64,000 nt of DNA from Protea cynaroides (GCA_028583415.1 CM053267.1:52652914-52716913); one strand, 5' to 3'. Counted from the stretch's first letter, positions 11,701-22,481 are shown. Numbers and translations: made by a program. The notes: generated by a model from the sequence alone, not told the origin.

Positions 11701-13579
11701 GTTAGATTTTAAGTTACTGCTCAAAGTGAGTCTGTTAAGTAACAAGAACACAAGTTTCGGGGCTACATTTTTATTGCTGTTTCATGCCAAGGTTGCTTTT
11801 GGTAGCCCTAATCTCCACCAGGATATACTAGGTTCTATAGGGCTGAAAATATGTCATTCAAGAACAAAATGGTGCACATTGATTTTGCAGTTGATTTGAG
11901 TGGTGATAGAACATTTCCAGCTATGCATTCAAATGGGTTCACAAATTTTTGTTTGTTAACCTAGCTATGAAGTGAAATCTGATGGAATGTTCAACATTGC
12001 TGAGTATATTGCAGTTATACATGTCACTACTCAAATTTTGTAGCTCTAAGTGCTTTATTAGTTAATTTAAAGCACAAGGTTCCAACAAGGATCACGTCCA
12101 AGAATAGGTCAGGTAGTGCCTTGAAGAAGGGTTCATATTTTCATGGAAGGGATACATATATTAACGTAAGGTTCATCTAAATTCCCAATATTATGGAAGG
12201 AAACATGATGATCATGCTTGTGTTTTGTCTATCTGAACCCTCATGTACTAAGATCCGGGTTCAAGGGAGAAAATAAAAAATAGTGGACCCCCCCTCCCCC
12301 TATACAAAAAAAAAAAAAAAAAAAAAAAAACGAAAAGGCTGCATTCATGAATGATAGTCTAATATGGATGCGTTATGCGAGGAATCCAAAATAGGGGTAC
12401 TGATCCATTAATATCCGTAAAGAGTTATGGCACCATTTCTTCATACATCCTCTAAGTTTTTATGAATAGCACCAATCACAATGTCTGCAACCACATCATA
12501 GCTCCTATCTGCATTCCTTAATTATATTAACTCAAATGCACAATGTAGTTTTTACTTATCAAATAAAGTGTGGTTTGTCATGCTGATCCACCCATTCTAA
12601 TCCCAGCCTTTGAAGTCATGTTGTATTTGATGTTCTCCCGCCCAACAATCCAAAGCTAGTTGGCGTCCATATCTATTCTCCCCGAGTTCCATTGCAAGGG
12701 TTTTTGGCAATCCATCCTCGGTGCACATCAGTGTTAAGCTGGAAATAGTAAACAATTCAGAGCAGTGGTGAGCTGGCTCTGGTAAACATTCAGCAAAAGA
12801 GTAGCACAATTAGCTTTTACCGCGAATGGTTGATGATAAGATGACTTCCAACTATCCCATGTAGCAACCAGACATAGGAACTTTAGGAAACGACATAAAT
12901 CAATCTGATCGAAGTTTGCCAAATAAATATGACTTGGTTCTGGTGTTTGCAGATTTCCCGTGGAAGTTGGAAATCTGTAGCCTTCCATATTTTGTTGGAA
13001 GCTTTAGATCTCTCTATATTTATATGTAGATATAAGGTGTCGCAGAGTGAAATCTCTGAATGAACATTTTAGCCCCAAAGTGCTCACTTCTTTTTTTTTT
13101 TTTTTTTTGGATGAATAACCAAAGTGCTCACTTGCTTCTGGTTTGACATTCAAATAGTACATCTTAGTAGTCTCATCTACTTTGTAGCAACAATGTATAT
13201 AGGTAAGACACCATTGCTTTTTGGTGAATGATTGCTTTCTTTAATGCTCTTTTTGGGTATTGTTTCTGTTTGTTTGTTTTATTTGGAAGTCATGTAAACT
13301 TTATTTAGTGGTTTTATGTCTCAGTACCCACAAGTGAGTTCTGGGGTTTCCAGCACACGTTAAAAGTTTTTTTTAAGGAATTATTGTTGTCTTCCACTCA
13401 GTTTATCATAGCAACAGTGGATTTGTTTTGAGTCTGGTGAATTTTTTGGGTTCATGGTTGATAATTTTACCTTAGATTCTTCAATCCCCTCCCCGCAAAG
13501 AACACGCTTTTGTTTTGGGTGATAAGTAGTGGAACTTCTTTCCCTGAAGAACATTTCTTTTTTCCCCATTTGTTTCCAG
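11701..13579. other. block A, no gene recognised (left)
   Basis: This stretch contains a C-rich patch followed by an A tract at about 12285-12330 and another T tract at 13090-13110. The first part lacks about 1.14 kb that is present at 30200-31345 and 50835-51980 in the right contig. Short frames at 12597-12988 (minus) and 11561-11899 (plus) are preserved only because the copies are recent; none has a recognised domain. Confidence 0.5.
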
Positions 13580-13941
13580 TTACCAGTAACGCTTCTTGAG
13601 TGCTCTATAAACTCATTGTCAAAAGGCTCTGAAGCAAGCAATAGTATCCACAAAAGTTGTAGTACAAGAGGAGAATATCTACAAATCTACACAAACAAGT
13701 AATAATGGAGTCAAGGTTCCCCGTACTTTCAGGTATGATAATTCATAGCAATTCCATTGGGAATATTTTCTTGTTCATAATCTAATCATGCTTTTCCTCC
13801 TTGCCTGCCAGTGGAACTAGTGAAGGAATGGACATCATAGTTTCTAGCACTCTTGCCTATGTGAGTGCTCGTAACTATGTGATGGGCTTCAAGAATGCGA
13901 TGAGAACGCAAGTAGCCAGAGAAACTCAATTGTACTCTTAG
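13580..13941 (+). pseudogene. 2-isopropylmalate synthase-like C-terminal exons (left)
   Basis: Two exons (13580-13732 and 13812-13941) flank a 79-bp GT-AG intron. They encode LPVTLLECSINS, then after a frameshift near 13638 TKVVVQEENIYKSTQTSNNG, and PRTFSGTSEGMDIIVSS followed by AYVSARNYVMGFKN and a stop. This is the end of the leucine-binding regulatory domain of plant IPMS (canonical R-T-F-S-G-T-G-x-x-M-D-I-V-V-S-S and A-Y-V-x-A-L-N-x-M-x-G-F-K). IPMS makes 2-isopropylmalate, the first step of leucine synthesis, in plastids. The catalytic barrel is absent nearby, so this is a 3' fragment. The frameshift is shared by all three copies. Confidence 0.82.
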
Positions 13942-14583
13942 GGAGCTTCAAGTCAAATCAATCATCCATTGCTCTGAATTGCCGATTTGCAACATGGCTC
14001 TGTAGTTTAAAAAATTAGTGGCTATTACTTGGGTGTATTATCATCTGGTGTGTCATGTTTCACATCATAAAGACTTGTGTTCAAGCTCAGATCATGTTCT
14101 TTGTTCTTGCTGCATTAGTTTTTGGGGAGGTGTGAACTGTCACTTCCCTACTATCCTTCATGTAGTTTATCATCGAGAGATCCTTCAAGAAAATGATTTC
14201 ATATTACAAAAATAAATTAAATTAACGCTTTCAAAATCTTTGTAAGGCAATGCACCTGTGATCATCTTTTAGTACAAAAATTGGATGATGTTGTAAGATG
14301 TTTAATTCCTCATCGTATCTGAATGATAAAGAATTATGAATACTAGTTTTATCTTTTTTGTAATATTGATTTTGGGAAACAGTTTATGCTGTTTAATTGC
14401 CTTATGGTTCATAAACTGATATGTGATGTCTACATTCCTGGTATGGATGTTGTGTCAACTTATTTGAGGTATCACTTCAGAAATGATTTAAAGGGAGAGG
14501 GTTGTATGAGCAAGCTGGAAATGATATGATAGAGAGCGGCATTATGGATTGTATACAGGGGCGGACACGAGAGATAATGTCAG

Positions 14584-14587
<4 letters not shown>

Positions 14588-14640
<53 letters not shown>

Positions 14641-14682
14641 CTGGCGTAGGTTATGCCGTGTGCTTAGAGACTTTTCCCTAAT

Positions 14683-14734
<52 letters not shown>

Positions 14735-14780
14735 CTGGCGTAGGTTATGCCGTGTGCTTAGAGACTTTTCCCTAATTTGA
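14588..14780. repeat. duplicated GA microsatellite plus 50-bp flank (left only)
   Basis: A (GA)n run at about 14588-14636 is followed by about 50 bp (GCTGGCGTAGGTTATGCCGT...). A second (GA)n run at 14688-14731 is followed by the same 50 bp. The right-contig copies have a single (CT)n run and one copy of the flank. Confidence 0.92.
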
Positions 14781-16049
14781 TAGATCTGGGAATTAACTGA
14801 AGTTCCATCCATCTTTGGTCAGACTAAGAAATGTGCATTAAAGAGACAGTAGTTGGATGGTTCACAATTCAATCTCATGCAATCATGTGCCTTGAATCAT
14901 CCTGTCCCATTTATATATTTTTGCGAAGATAGTAGCAGAATGTATATTTTCTAGCAATATTGGAAGAAAATCTTTTAATGTAGAGGAAGTCGTAGATCCT
15001 TTTGTTCCTTTCACTGTTTGAACTTTGAACCACCATACCTTGTAAAGCCATTAATTTGGAGGATTGTTTTAGTATGTTGGTTTGTTATTAGGATTCATGC
15101 CTCTCAAGGTATAAAGACAAACAACCCATGTTTAGGACATTCTACTCAATCATTTTGATGCAATTTCTGGTCCAGTATACCTTAGTAAGCCGTTCTTTAT
15201 CGAGTTATTATGGTACTCTGGTGTCATTGGTGTAGAAGTCAGACCCTAATCATGGATGAAGAAAACTAAAACGAATACAACTACTGATCAGCACAGTTGG
15301 TAGGTATCCTACTAGTTGAACGTAGGCATCTAGGAAGAAATGGGTCCAACTCTCCTATCTCACATTCTGCTTTAAGGCACCATTTTACCTCTTTTCTGTC
15401 TCTCTCCCTCTAGTGTAAGAGCCCCTTGTATGGTGAAGTCTTTAGTGGATTTGTTTTTTACGAATCGTCACCAAATCTATACTAGACCGGCCGTAGTGGA
15501 TTCAGTTTCTAGAGTTGAGTGGGGGAATCCGATGGGGGGTATGGAGGAAACTAAACGTGGATTGTAGCTCATTGGGAAATCCAGGTCAACCTGGGCTGGG
15601 GTTGTCCTCAAGAACTCACTAGGCTAAGTTCAGTTTGCATTTACTTCTTTTCTAGGGGTCTCTACCAATTATGGCTGAGTATATTGTTTGGCTAGACATG
15701 TAGTGTGAGCTCAGTGTTCCTATTATTGGTATAGTTGTCCAACTTTCATTTAAAGGGGTGATAACTGAGACAATTAGGTTGATAATTACCACCCAAAAAA
15801 AAAAAAGGGGAATTATCAATATGACAAAGGTTTGATATTTATCTAAACATGACAAGACATCAATTACCTTTTTAAAACTACTAGTAGGGATGCCATTAGA
15901 AATAAATATATAAGGATAATTTAATAAAATCACATTTATTGTCGGAATTCAAGTAAAAGTGTATAAAAACCTGATACGCTAATTAAATTATTTTAGGATA
16001 GGGTTATATCGTAATTGCATTTATCCCTGTCAGATACTGATACCTAGAA
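14781..16049. other. A/B junction region, no gene recognised (left)
   Basis: No domain or splice-consistent gene is visible. A minus-strand frame at 15652-15933 has one hydrophobic stretch and a low-complexity FFF run over an A tract, which looks accidental. The right contig begins at the counterpart of about 15334. Confidence 0.5.
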
Positions 16050-16475
16050 ACATGGTTCTAAATCTAGGTATCAGACAACATATTGGCCATGTTCCAAACC
16101 AATTTGATCCAGATTGGTTTGATGTACGGATCTAATGGGAAACCGACATGTGTTTGATCCTCATTAAAATAGAATTAAAAGAGGCTGAGATCGAGGATCA
16201 AATCAAGGATCGACCAGGTTCTAAACCGATACGAATTGGCCGATCTAATTGATCCGATATCGATACCATGAACAATGGTTCTAAATTCAGGTATTGGACA
16301 CGGTATTGGCCATGTCCAAAACCTATTCGATATGGATTGGTTTAGTGAATGGATCCAATGGGACGGTCCTCATTAAAATAATATTAAGTCAAGCTGGGAT
16401 CGATGATCGAATCAGGAATCGACCAAGTCTCGAACCGATACGAATTGATCGATCCAATTCCGATACCTTGAAGCA
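16050..16475. repeat. two tandem units of about 210-220 bp (left)
   Basis: Unit 1 (16050-16270) and unit 2 (16271-16475) share ordered landmarks: ATGGTTCTAAAT, GGTAT, TATTGGCCATG, GGATTGGTTT, CCTCATTAAAAT, AAACCGATACGAATTG or its variant, and GATACC. They are roughly 75-80% alike by eye, so they are older than the block duplication. Confidence 0.8.
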
Positions 16476-17378
16476 TGCTCATCAATTATCATAATAGGGA
16501 TGGTGCCAAAAAAACGAATCTTTTTCTTCCCATACTTATCAAATCATATCTTCTTAATATTTGATTAACAAATCTTTTTCTTTTCATATTTATCCCAACC
16601 TATCTTCTTAATATTTGCTTAAGAAAACTCTCACTAATATTTACCTAACAAATCTACTCTGTATCAATTAGTATAGTAAGTAAATTATTGATGTAAAGAA
16701 TAAAATGATAATGAGGTTAGTAAAAGAAATGGTAGATTATGAAAAGATATGAATACCATTTTAAAAGTCAATTTGTAAAACAATAATGTGATTATAATAA
16801 ATGAAAATGGAATATCTATTTTGCCCCGCCTCCTTTTACCTTTCTTTTTGTTCATCACCATTTTGCTCTTTTTCCAAACGTAACCCATCTTTGTGACATG
16901 AATAACAAAATAAGACATTAAACGAATCTAAATTGAACTATTTAAATTGATACCGTAAAATTGAATATTAAATGTTTAGATTCTGGTTTCAGAAATAAAA
17001 CCATATAAATAGACTATTTAAAACCATTAAAACAGCTTTTACTTTAATCTCTTAGTGTTAAATGTCTATATTTTTAGAAATAAATTTTATTTTAATGATT
17101 TTCACATGATATATTTCAAAATCATCCACTTTCATATATGATTAAAATTATTTTAATGGTTTTTCCTAACTATCTTCCTCTCCCTCTCGCAACAAAACAC
17201 GTTCAAAAACCGGAAAAGCAAAACCAACTGTAAGCATTTTGAAACTGTTTAATAAATAGTTCCGTTTTGATTTTACTCAATACACACCGAAAACAGATCT
17301 ACTTGCAACATTAAACCGAAACCACACCATTTAACACCCTTATTTTTACCTTTGTAAAGTGAGATTCTTGGATCTTTG
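16476..17378. other. AT-rich intergenic sequence (left)
   Basis: A repeated AACAAATCTTTTTCTT / CATATTTATC word occurs at 16510-16600, and otherwise the sequence is AT-rich. A 77-codon minus frame at 16685-16918 is lysine-rich then hydrophobic. It is longer in the right copy only because of a small indel. No gene called. Confidence 0.5.
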
Positions 17379-17387
17379 AAATTAATA

Positions 17388-18902
17388 GGAAAAATTTCAT
17401 ATATATATACCCCAATAAGGATTACTAACATCATCTACCACCTATAAGTTTGAAAAAAATCAATCGCACCCATTTAACTGAAGAAAATTACTTAAAATGT
17501 TGATAGACATTTTTATCCTTCATATTATAAATTGAAATTTTTTTAAAATAGGTAAAAGTACTAGTTTGACTTCATTAGGGTCAGATCTGAATCGGTTTCC
17601 CTTCCTTGTTACCAAATCATAGAAATGATTTCTGGGTTTGCCGGAATCGGTATTACAGGAAGCTCTAACAGTTTTCCTGTGCTTGTAACTGATTCCCCAT
17701 TAGTTTCTTGTTCGATTTGGTAACAATGAAGGGGAAACAGATTCAGTTCTGACCCTAATAAATTTTTAACCAATGGTTCACAACAAATGCCACATAATCG
17801 TTCACTCGGATTGTGTTTCCACTGCTCTACAACAATCAAGAAACGCTTGTAGAGGCATTCTGAGACTCTCTTTCTCTCCCACAAATTGAGAAAGTTGGGT
17901 TCAAGTCCATTGACAAATGAAACTATGGATTTGGGTTGGGTTTCTCTTGTTGATAGCCTTACTTAATAACGCCATTGCCTCTCGCTCGCTGTTCAAGGAG
18001 AAAGCTCCGCCATCCGTTGTGTCCTCAGGTTTTTGCCGATTTAGAAGTCTGCAACATTAAAACCTAGGATTAAAAGCTTCGAGTTTTACATTCTCCCAAT
18101 TTAAAGTGATTGGAGTTTTACTTTGAATTAAAACCCAGGATTAAAATCTTCGAGATTAAAACCCAGGAAATAGAGTTTGAAGAGAAGAAGACAGAACTCT
18201 AACTAAAAGTAATTGGAGTTTATCTAACTTACTCCTCCGAAATCAGAACACACTAAGCGATATAGAGTTGCAGAAGAATTTGGTGGATATTATTGTAAAT
18301 TTTGTTAAGATCAGTTTCTTTTCTGAATACAAAAGTAGTTTTGTCTACATAAAAAACATCAAGCTTTGTCTCCCACGAAGTAAGAAGAGAGGAAGAAACC
18401 TCAAATAAGGCGAAGGAATTAAAATAAATAAATCTGTATGTTTCGAAGACTTCAGAAAGGCCTTGATGAAGAAATACCATGCTTGACAAATCCAAGCAGC
18501 CACAATCTTCGTTGAGTAGTTTTAATAATGTTTAATACGTCTTCAATGGCATCGAATTTCTTGCCTTGGGCTAGCTTTTCATTTTTTAGGGTTTTAGTGC
18601 TTTTTCTTTGGGGAAAAAATATCCCCGTGTTCGGTGAAGAAGAAGAAGATGTGGGAAAATTAGAATAAAGGGTCAAATTGTCTTTTAATTCGGCTCAAAG
18701 GTTAGTATTGTCCATCAACGGTTCCATTTCAGCTGACATCAGCAACTAACGAGAATCTATGGACGAAGTGGGCTTCTTTGATTAACGGTGCAAAGATTTT
18801 GGGTGGTAGATGATGTTTTTGTAAACTTGTGGGTGATAGATGATGTTAGCAATTCTTATTGGAGTGTATAAATTCTTATTGGAGTGTATATGAAAATTTT
18901 CC
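17388..18902. mobile_element. Mutator-like element with captured sequence (left)
   Basis: The ends are inverted repeats: GGAAAAATTTCATATATAT at the left and TATATGAAAATTTTCC at the right. The homology extends inward over TCCAATAAG and ACATCATCTACCACCC for about 90 bp. The element is flanked by AAATTAATA on both sides (17379-17387 and 18903-18911), a perfect 9-bp target duplication typical of Mutator-like elements. No transposase is inside. The right end carries a duplicated ATTCTTATTGGAGTGTATA. Internal sequence includes a signal-peptide ORF and unmatched coding-like fragments, in the manner of a Pack-MULE. Confidence 0.88.
17917..18060 (+). CDS. short secreted-type ORF inside the Mutator-like element (left)
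   Basis: A 47-residue frame starts with a lysine, then a strongly hydrophobic run (WIWVGFLLLIALL), then NNAIASRSLFKEKAPPS, which looks like a classic secretory signal peptide with cleavage after A-I-A or A-S. A CAG|GTTTTT near 18029 could be a splice donor, so this may be the first exon of a captured gene whose other exons were left behind. The family is not recognised. The right-contig copy (44485-44628) has the same length. Confidence 0.5.
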   Translation: MKLWIWVGFLLLIALLNNAIASRSLFKEKAPPSVVSSGFCRFRSLQH

Positions 18903-19126
18903 AAATTAATATGATTTTGCTGATATGTGTCCTCTTATAATGACAATGGAGAAGGTGGAGAACAAATTAAATCAATCATATACTATTTTTCTTTTCTGTC
19001 TCAGATGCTTGTTAATCTTCTATGTTCTTACCATTAGCTCAAAAATAAAATTCAAGGATTCAAAATATAAAAATAACAACACTAAATTTTATTCATTTTT
19101 ATTTATTTAAATATATTGATTACCCA

Positions 19127-19315
19127 TTAACAAAAGCAATGACAAATACCACCCTCCCAGGACTTGCATTCCCCACCCTTGTCACAGTTTTGAAGGCACA
19201 CCCTGTTGCAACGGGCCATATCAGAAGCTGTATTTTTATTGCATGGCATGTGAAGGGTAGCACAGCACTTTACTGCCTCCAAAGCTTCAAGTTCCACAAC
19301 TACAATAATCCAAGA

Positions 19316-19357
<42 letters not shown>

Positions 19358-19830
19358 GTGAGATAACAGATGGAGAAAAATAATCAAGCAATTGACACTG
19401 TTGATACTAGCAATTGATGTTTCTTGAATCATTTAAAAATTGTCGGAAAAAAAAGATATCCCAATGCATGAGACTTCTATTATTATAAGATGTGGGAAGG
19501 GACAAAGTGTACATAGCCTTTTCCCACAATATAGAAAAGCTATTTTGTCGTTTAAAAAAATAATCACAATACCTTAATTTACTGTACTTTTATGTTTTCT
19601 AAATGAACTAATGAAATCTCATGAATAAGGAATTGATGTCAAAAGCCATGCATTGACACATACTGGTGTCAAATAGGTTCAAAAAATGAAAATTAAAAAG
19701 AAGTTAAAAAAAAGGTAAAATAAAATAGGCTATCGAAAGAAAATGATTTGTATAAACATAAAGCGATTACTAAACCTGTGCAGGCTGTCAGAAACAATAC
19801 AAAGATCACTGCAACTCCGATTCTTGCCAT
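19127..19830 (-). CDS. defensin-like cysteine-rich secreted peptide (left copy)
   Basis: Exon 1 is 19776-19830 and exon 2 is 19127-19299, with a 476-bp GT-AG intron that keeps the frame (phase 1). The product is 75 residues. Exon 1 encodes an 18-residue hydrophobic signal segment (MARIGVAVIFVLFLTACT). Exon 2 encodes a short acidic linker and a domain with ten cysteines: KCC, MPC, C-x3-C, NC, GEC, then C-H-C-F-C and stop. C-x3-C, G-x-C and C-x-C are the hallmarks of the cysteine-stabilised alpha-beta (defensin-like) fold. Such peptides are secreted and act in defence or in reproductive signalling; which applies here is unknown. Coding bases are identical to the right copy. A TATA box lies upstream at 19898-19905. 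Confidence 0.85.
19320..19354. repeat. (AT)n microsatellite in the defensin-like gene intron
   Basis: An uninterrupted AT run of about 34 bp lies just inside the intron's 3' end in gene orientation. The right copy has only about 17 bp (43213-43229), which is most of the intron length difference. Confidence 0.95.
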
Positions 19831-19897
19831 CTCTATTTTCAGCAGGCTAGTTAGTAATAAAAATTTTTGTTTTCTTATTAACCACCCATGAGTGTCT

Positions 19898-19905
19898 TAT
19901 TTATA
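19898..19905 (-). promoter_or_regulatory. TATA box of the defensin-like gene (left)
   Basis: TATAAATA on the minus strand lies about 70 bp before the start codon, fitting a short 5' UTR. Confidence 0.7.
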
Positions 19906-20478
19906 GCCTGCATGAATTAACTGTATGTATTTTTTTTTTCTTGTTTGTGTCTTTATCATATCAACTAGGGTAATGTGTGGGACCCATATGCCATATATAT
20001 GTTTCTATTTCGTGGAAAATGTTGTTCTGTTTGATAATAAAATTAATTTTTTTTTCCTACAATCAGAAACTAATTTATCTAATTCGGCATATTAGATGGT
20101 AAAATTAGTCCAACTAAACTCTTTTGTTTTATTTCTAAATCTAGCTCTTTTTTCACTTTGATTTATATTTTCCATCCTGGTTTTTTTTTTATTTTTAAAA
20201 TAATTATTAGACTTCCTTGCTTACCCCACAAAACATGCTGATTCTATATTTAGTATTATTTGATTCAGAAAAATAAGTAAATATGTCCATTTGATTTAAA
20301 GATCAAGTCAAATAAATATTTCATTTGAAATATATAATTATTAAATATGGTAAGATGGTATGAACAGTTTTGGTACCCCATTAAAGGATAAGGTAATCCT
20401 TCAAACTAATTTCCCTTCCTTATAGGTTGTAACTTATCAAATGGATTCCCCATTTCAAACATCCTAGACAGAAATCAA
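19906..20478. other. upstream region of the defensin-like gene (left)
   Basis: AT-rich sequence with T tracts and no frame of interest. It presumably holds the rest of the promoter for the minus-strand gene. No motif beyond the TATA box is clear. Confidence 0.5.
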
Positions 20479-20708
20479 ATCGTCTCCTCCCAGGGGTTTG
20501 GGACAAGACTCAGCTCTCACCAGCCGATACCAGACAAGTGGGCGTCAGCTGGATCCGAGCCCTCCATCCGAGCCGGTGTATAAGCCAAGACCCCCTATCG
20601 GCTCACCTTACCGGCACGGATAGAGGGCTCAAATCCAACTAATGCCCACGTGTTGGGCATCGACTGGTGGAAACCGAGTCTCTTCCTGAACCCCTGGGAG
20701 GAGATGAT
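20479..20708. mobile_element. 230-bp GC-rich foldback/MITE-like element (left)
   Basis: The ends are long imperfect inverted repeats: ATCGTCTCCTCCCAGGGGTT at the left, and the complement of ATCATCTCCTCCCAGGGGTT at the right. Pairing continues inward through CACCAG/CTGGTG, CGAT and GAGCCCTC. GC content is far above the surroundings. A clear target duplication is not visible; the right copy suggests a degenerate TTGAAWT. Confidence 0.75.
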
Positions 20709-21094
20709 ATTTCAACCATATGGGTGTTCTTGAACTTACCATTTCAATATATATGATATTTAGATACAGAATCAGATGAAAATTTAATCTTGAGGTTCTG
20801 GGGTATGGGACAAACTCTTACTACCAATGACCCGAAGAAAAGAAAAGTGCTTATATGGTTGGACAGGGTAAAGGTGTCAATGGGTCGAGTTGGTCTGATT
20901 TCTATTCGGATCGATTTGGTTTTAGTCCTAAATATGAGTCCAATAAGAAATTTTAGTTTCGGGTTGATTTGGTTTTGGATTTTTATCTGTTTGTCTTGTT
21001 AATGGGTATTGATCCACTATATAAGCACCAAACTGTTGCTACATGAACCGGTTTGCTTCAAGCTCACTAATGTCTACACTTGGAGAAGCAGAAC
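20709..21094. other. short spacer, no gene (left)
   Basis: The region holds a GGTTT/GGTCGA-rich stretch with one 70-codon plus frame (20790-21002) of no recognisable character. Nothing else is seen. Confidence 0.5.
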
Positions 21095-22055
21095 TGTAAT
21101 GCCTCATATTTTTATGAATTAATTGTTTGTAGTGTCGTTTAGTGTCATTAGATGACATTCAGACAACTAGGTGACGACTAGACCTTAGTATGCCATGTGG
21201 TTAAGGTGTGCAATATTATTCTTTTTTTTTTTATACAGTTTAAATCTTTATATACAAATTATAAATGATATTATTCTAATTTTAGACTGTTTTATATACT
21301 GATTTTGAATATTAATTTTATCACTGATTTTTAATATTGAATTTTAATATTGATTTTAATACTGATTTTTAATATTGATTTTAATACTGATTTTAATAAT
21401 GATTTTAAATAATAATTTTAACACTGATTTTTAATACTGAGTTTAATATTAATTTTAATACTGATTTTAATATTGATTTTCTATACTAATTTTAATACTG
21501 TTTTTAATACTGATTTTAATACTGTTTTTAATATTGATTTTTAATATTGATTTTAATATTGATTTTAATACTGATTTTTAATATGAGTTTTAATACTGAT
21601 TTTAATACTAATTTTAATATTGATTTTTAATACTGAATTTTTTTTTTTTTTACTGATTTTAATATTAATTTTAATACTGATTTTTAATACTGTTTTTTAA
21701 TATTGATTTTAATATTAATTTTTAATGACAATTTTAATACTGATTTTTAATACAGATTTTTAAAACTGATTTTTTAATATTAATTTTAAAACTGATTTTA
21801 ATACTAATTTCTACACTAAGTTACTTACTAATATATAAGTAGGTGTTTATACTGATTTGTATACTGTTTAGGAACCTAGTCTGAAGGGTCTAGAGGTGGA
21901 GTCTAGACTCTAGGGGTGATTAGATATAGTTTAGGTAGACGGTACACGATTATTAATAGTAAACTTCATAATACTCACAGGTTGCATTGCTGACTATTGA
22001 AAGTACGATCAGTATGTGTGTGTGTGCAAAGAAAATGAGTAAGTGGAACGTTACA
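21095..22055. repeat. gypsy-type solo LTR candidate (left)
   Basis: The segment starts TGTAATGCCTCATATTTT (TGCAACACCCCATATTTT in the right copy) and ends GAACGTTACA. The inverted TGTAAC/GTTACA ends and the ACACCCC start are typical of Ty3/gypsy LTRs. I could not find a matching 5-bp target duplication, so the boundaries are provisional. It contains the minisatellite at 21255-21810. Confidence 0.55.
21255..21810. repeat. degenerate TTTTAATACTGA minisatellite (left)
   Basis: More than 30 copies of a 12-15-bp unit (ACTGATTTTTAAT / ATTGATTTTAAT / ATTAATTTTAAT) lie end to end. Variation is mostly T-run length and C/T or G/A changes at ACTG. Confidence 0.9.
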
Positions 22056-22466
22056 GGTGTACACCACTACGGTGACACCAAATTACTGAGTTATGCCATA
22101 TGCTTTGGTGTTGTTTAATGATTTGATGGTAGCTAATTGTTGTTCATTATTGTTTATATGATTTCAAAAATCAGCTACCCTCAAATAGTTTCGAAACATC
22201 ACCTACCACCCATAGCTTTTAAAACACATCAACAACCACGCAAACGTTTACCCCTGTTAATCAAATAGATCCACTCCATTTAACCAATGTCGTTAGTTGT
22301 TGATGTCATCCAAAAACAAATTTTAATTGAACAATAATACCCTAACAGATAAGTTGAAAGACCTTTTTACCCTCCCTTAGTTAACTGATTGACCCTAAAC
22401 CCCTAAATGGTCTCTCTCTCTTGCTACCCATCACGGCCTCTCTCCACCTTCCTACATCGCCCCTCC

Positions 22467-22481
22467 CTCTCTCTCTCTCTC

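Noticed and set aside
13381..13653. 90-codon minus-strand ORF conserved in two of three copies
   Set aside because: It overlaps, antisense, the synthase exon and its intron; similarity is explained by recent duplication, and the middle copy is frameshifted.
14549..14743. Arg-Glu repeat ORF over a GA run
   Set aside because: It is the translation of a microsatellite; the same applies to frames at 22381-22668 and 39849-40159.
15652..15933. 93-codon hydrophobic ORF
   Set aside because: One accidental membrane-like stretch built on an A tract; no gene structure around it.
17609..17884. 91-codon minus-strand ORF identical in both B copies
   Set aside because: Lies in the 5' flank of the signal-peptide ORF inside the Mutator-like element; no known domain, and identity is expected for recent copies.
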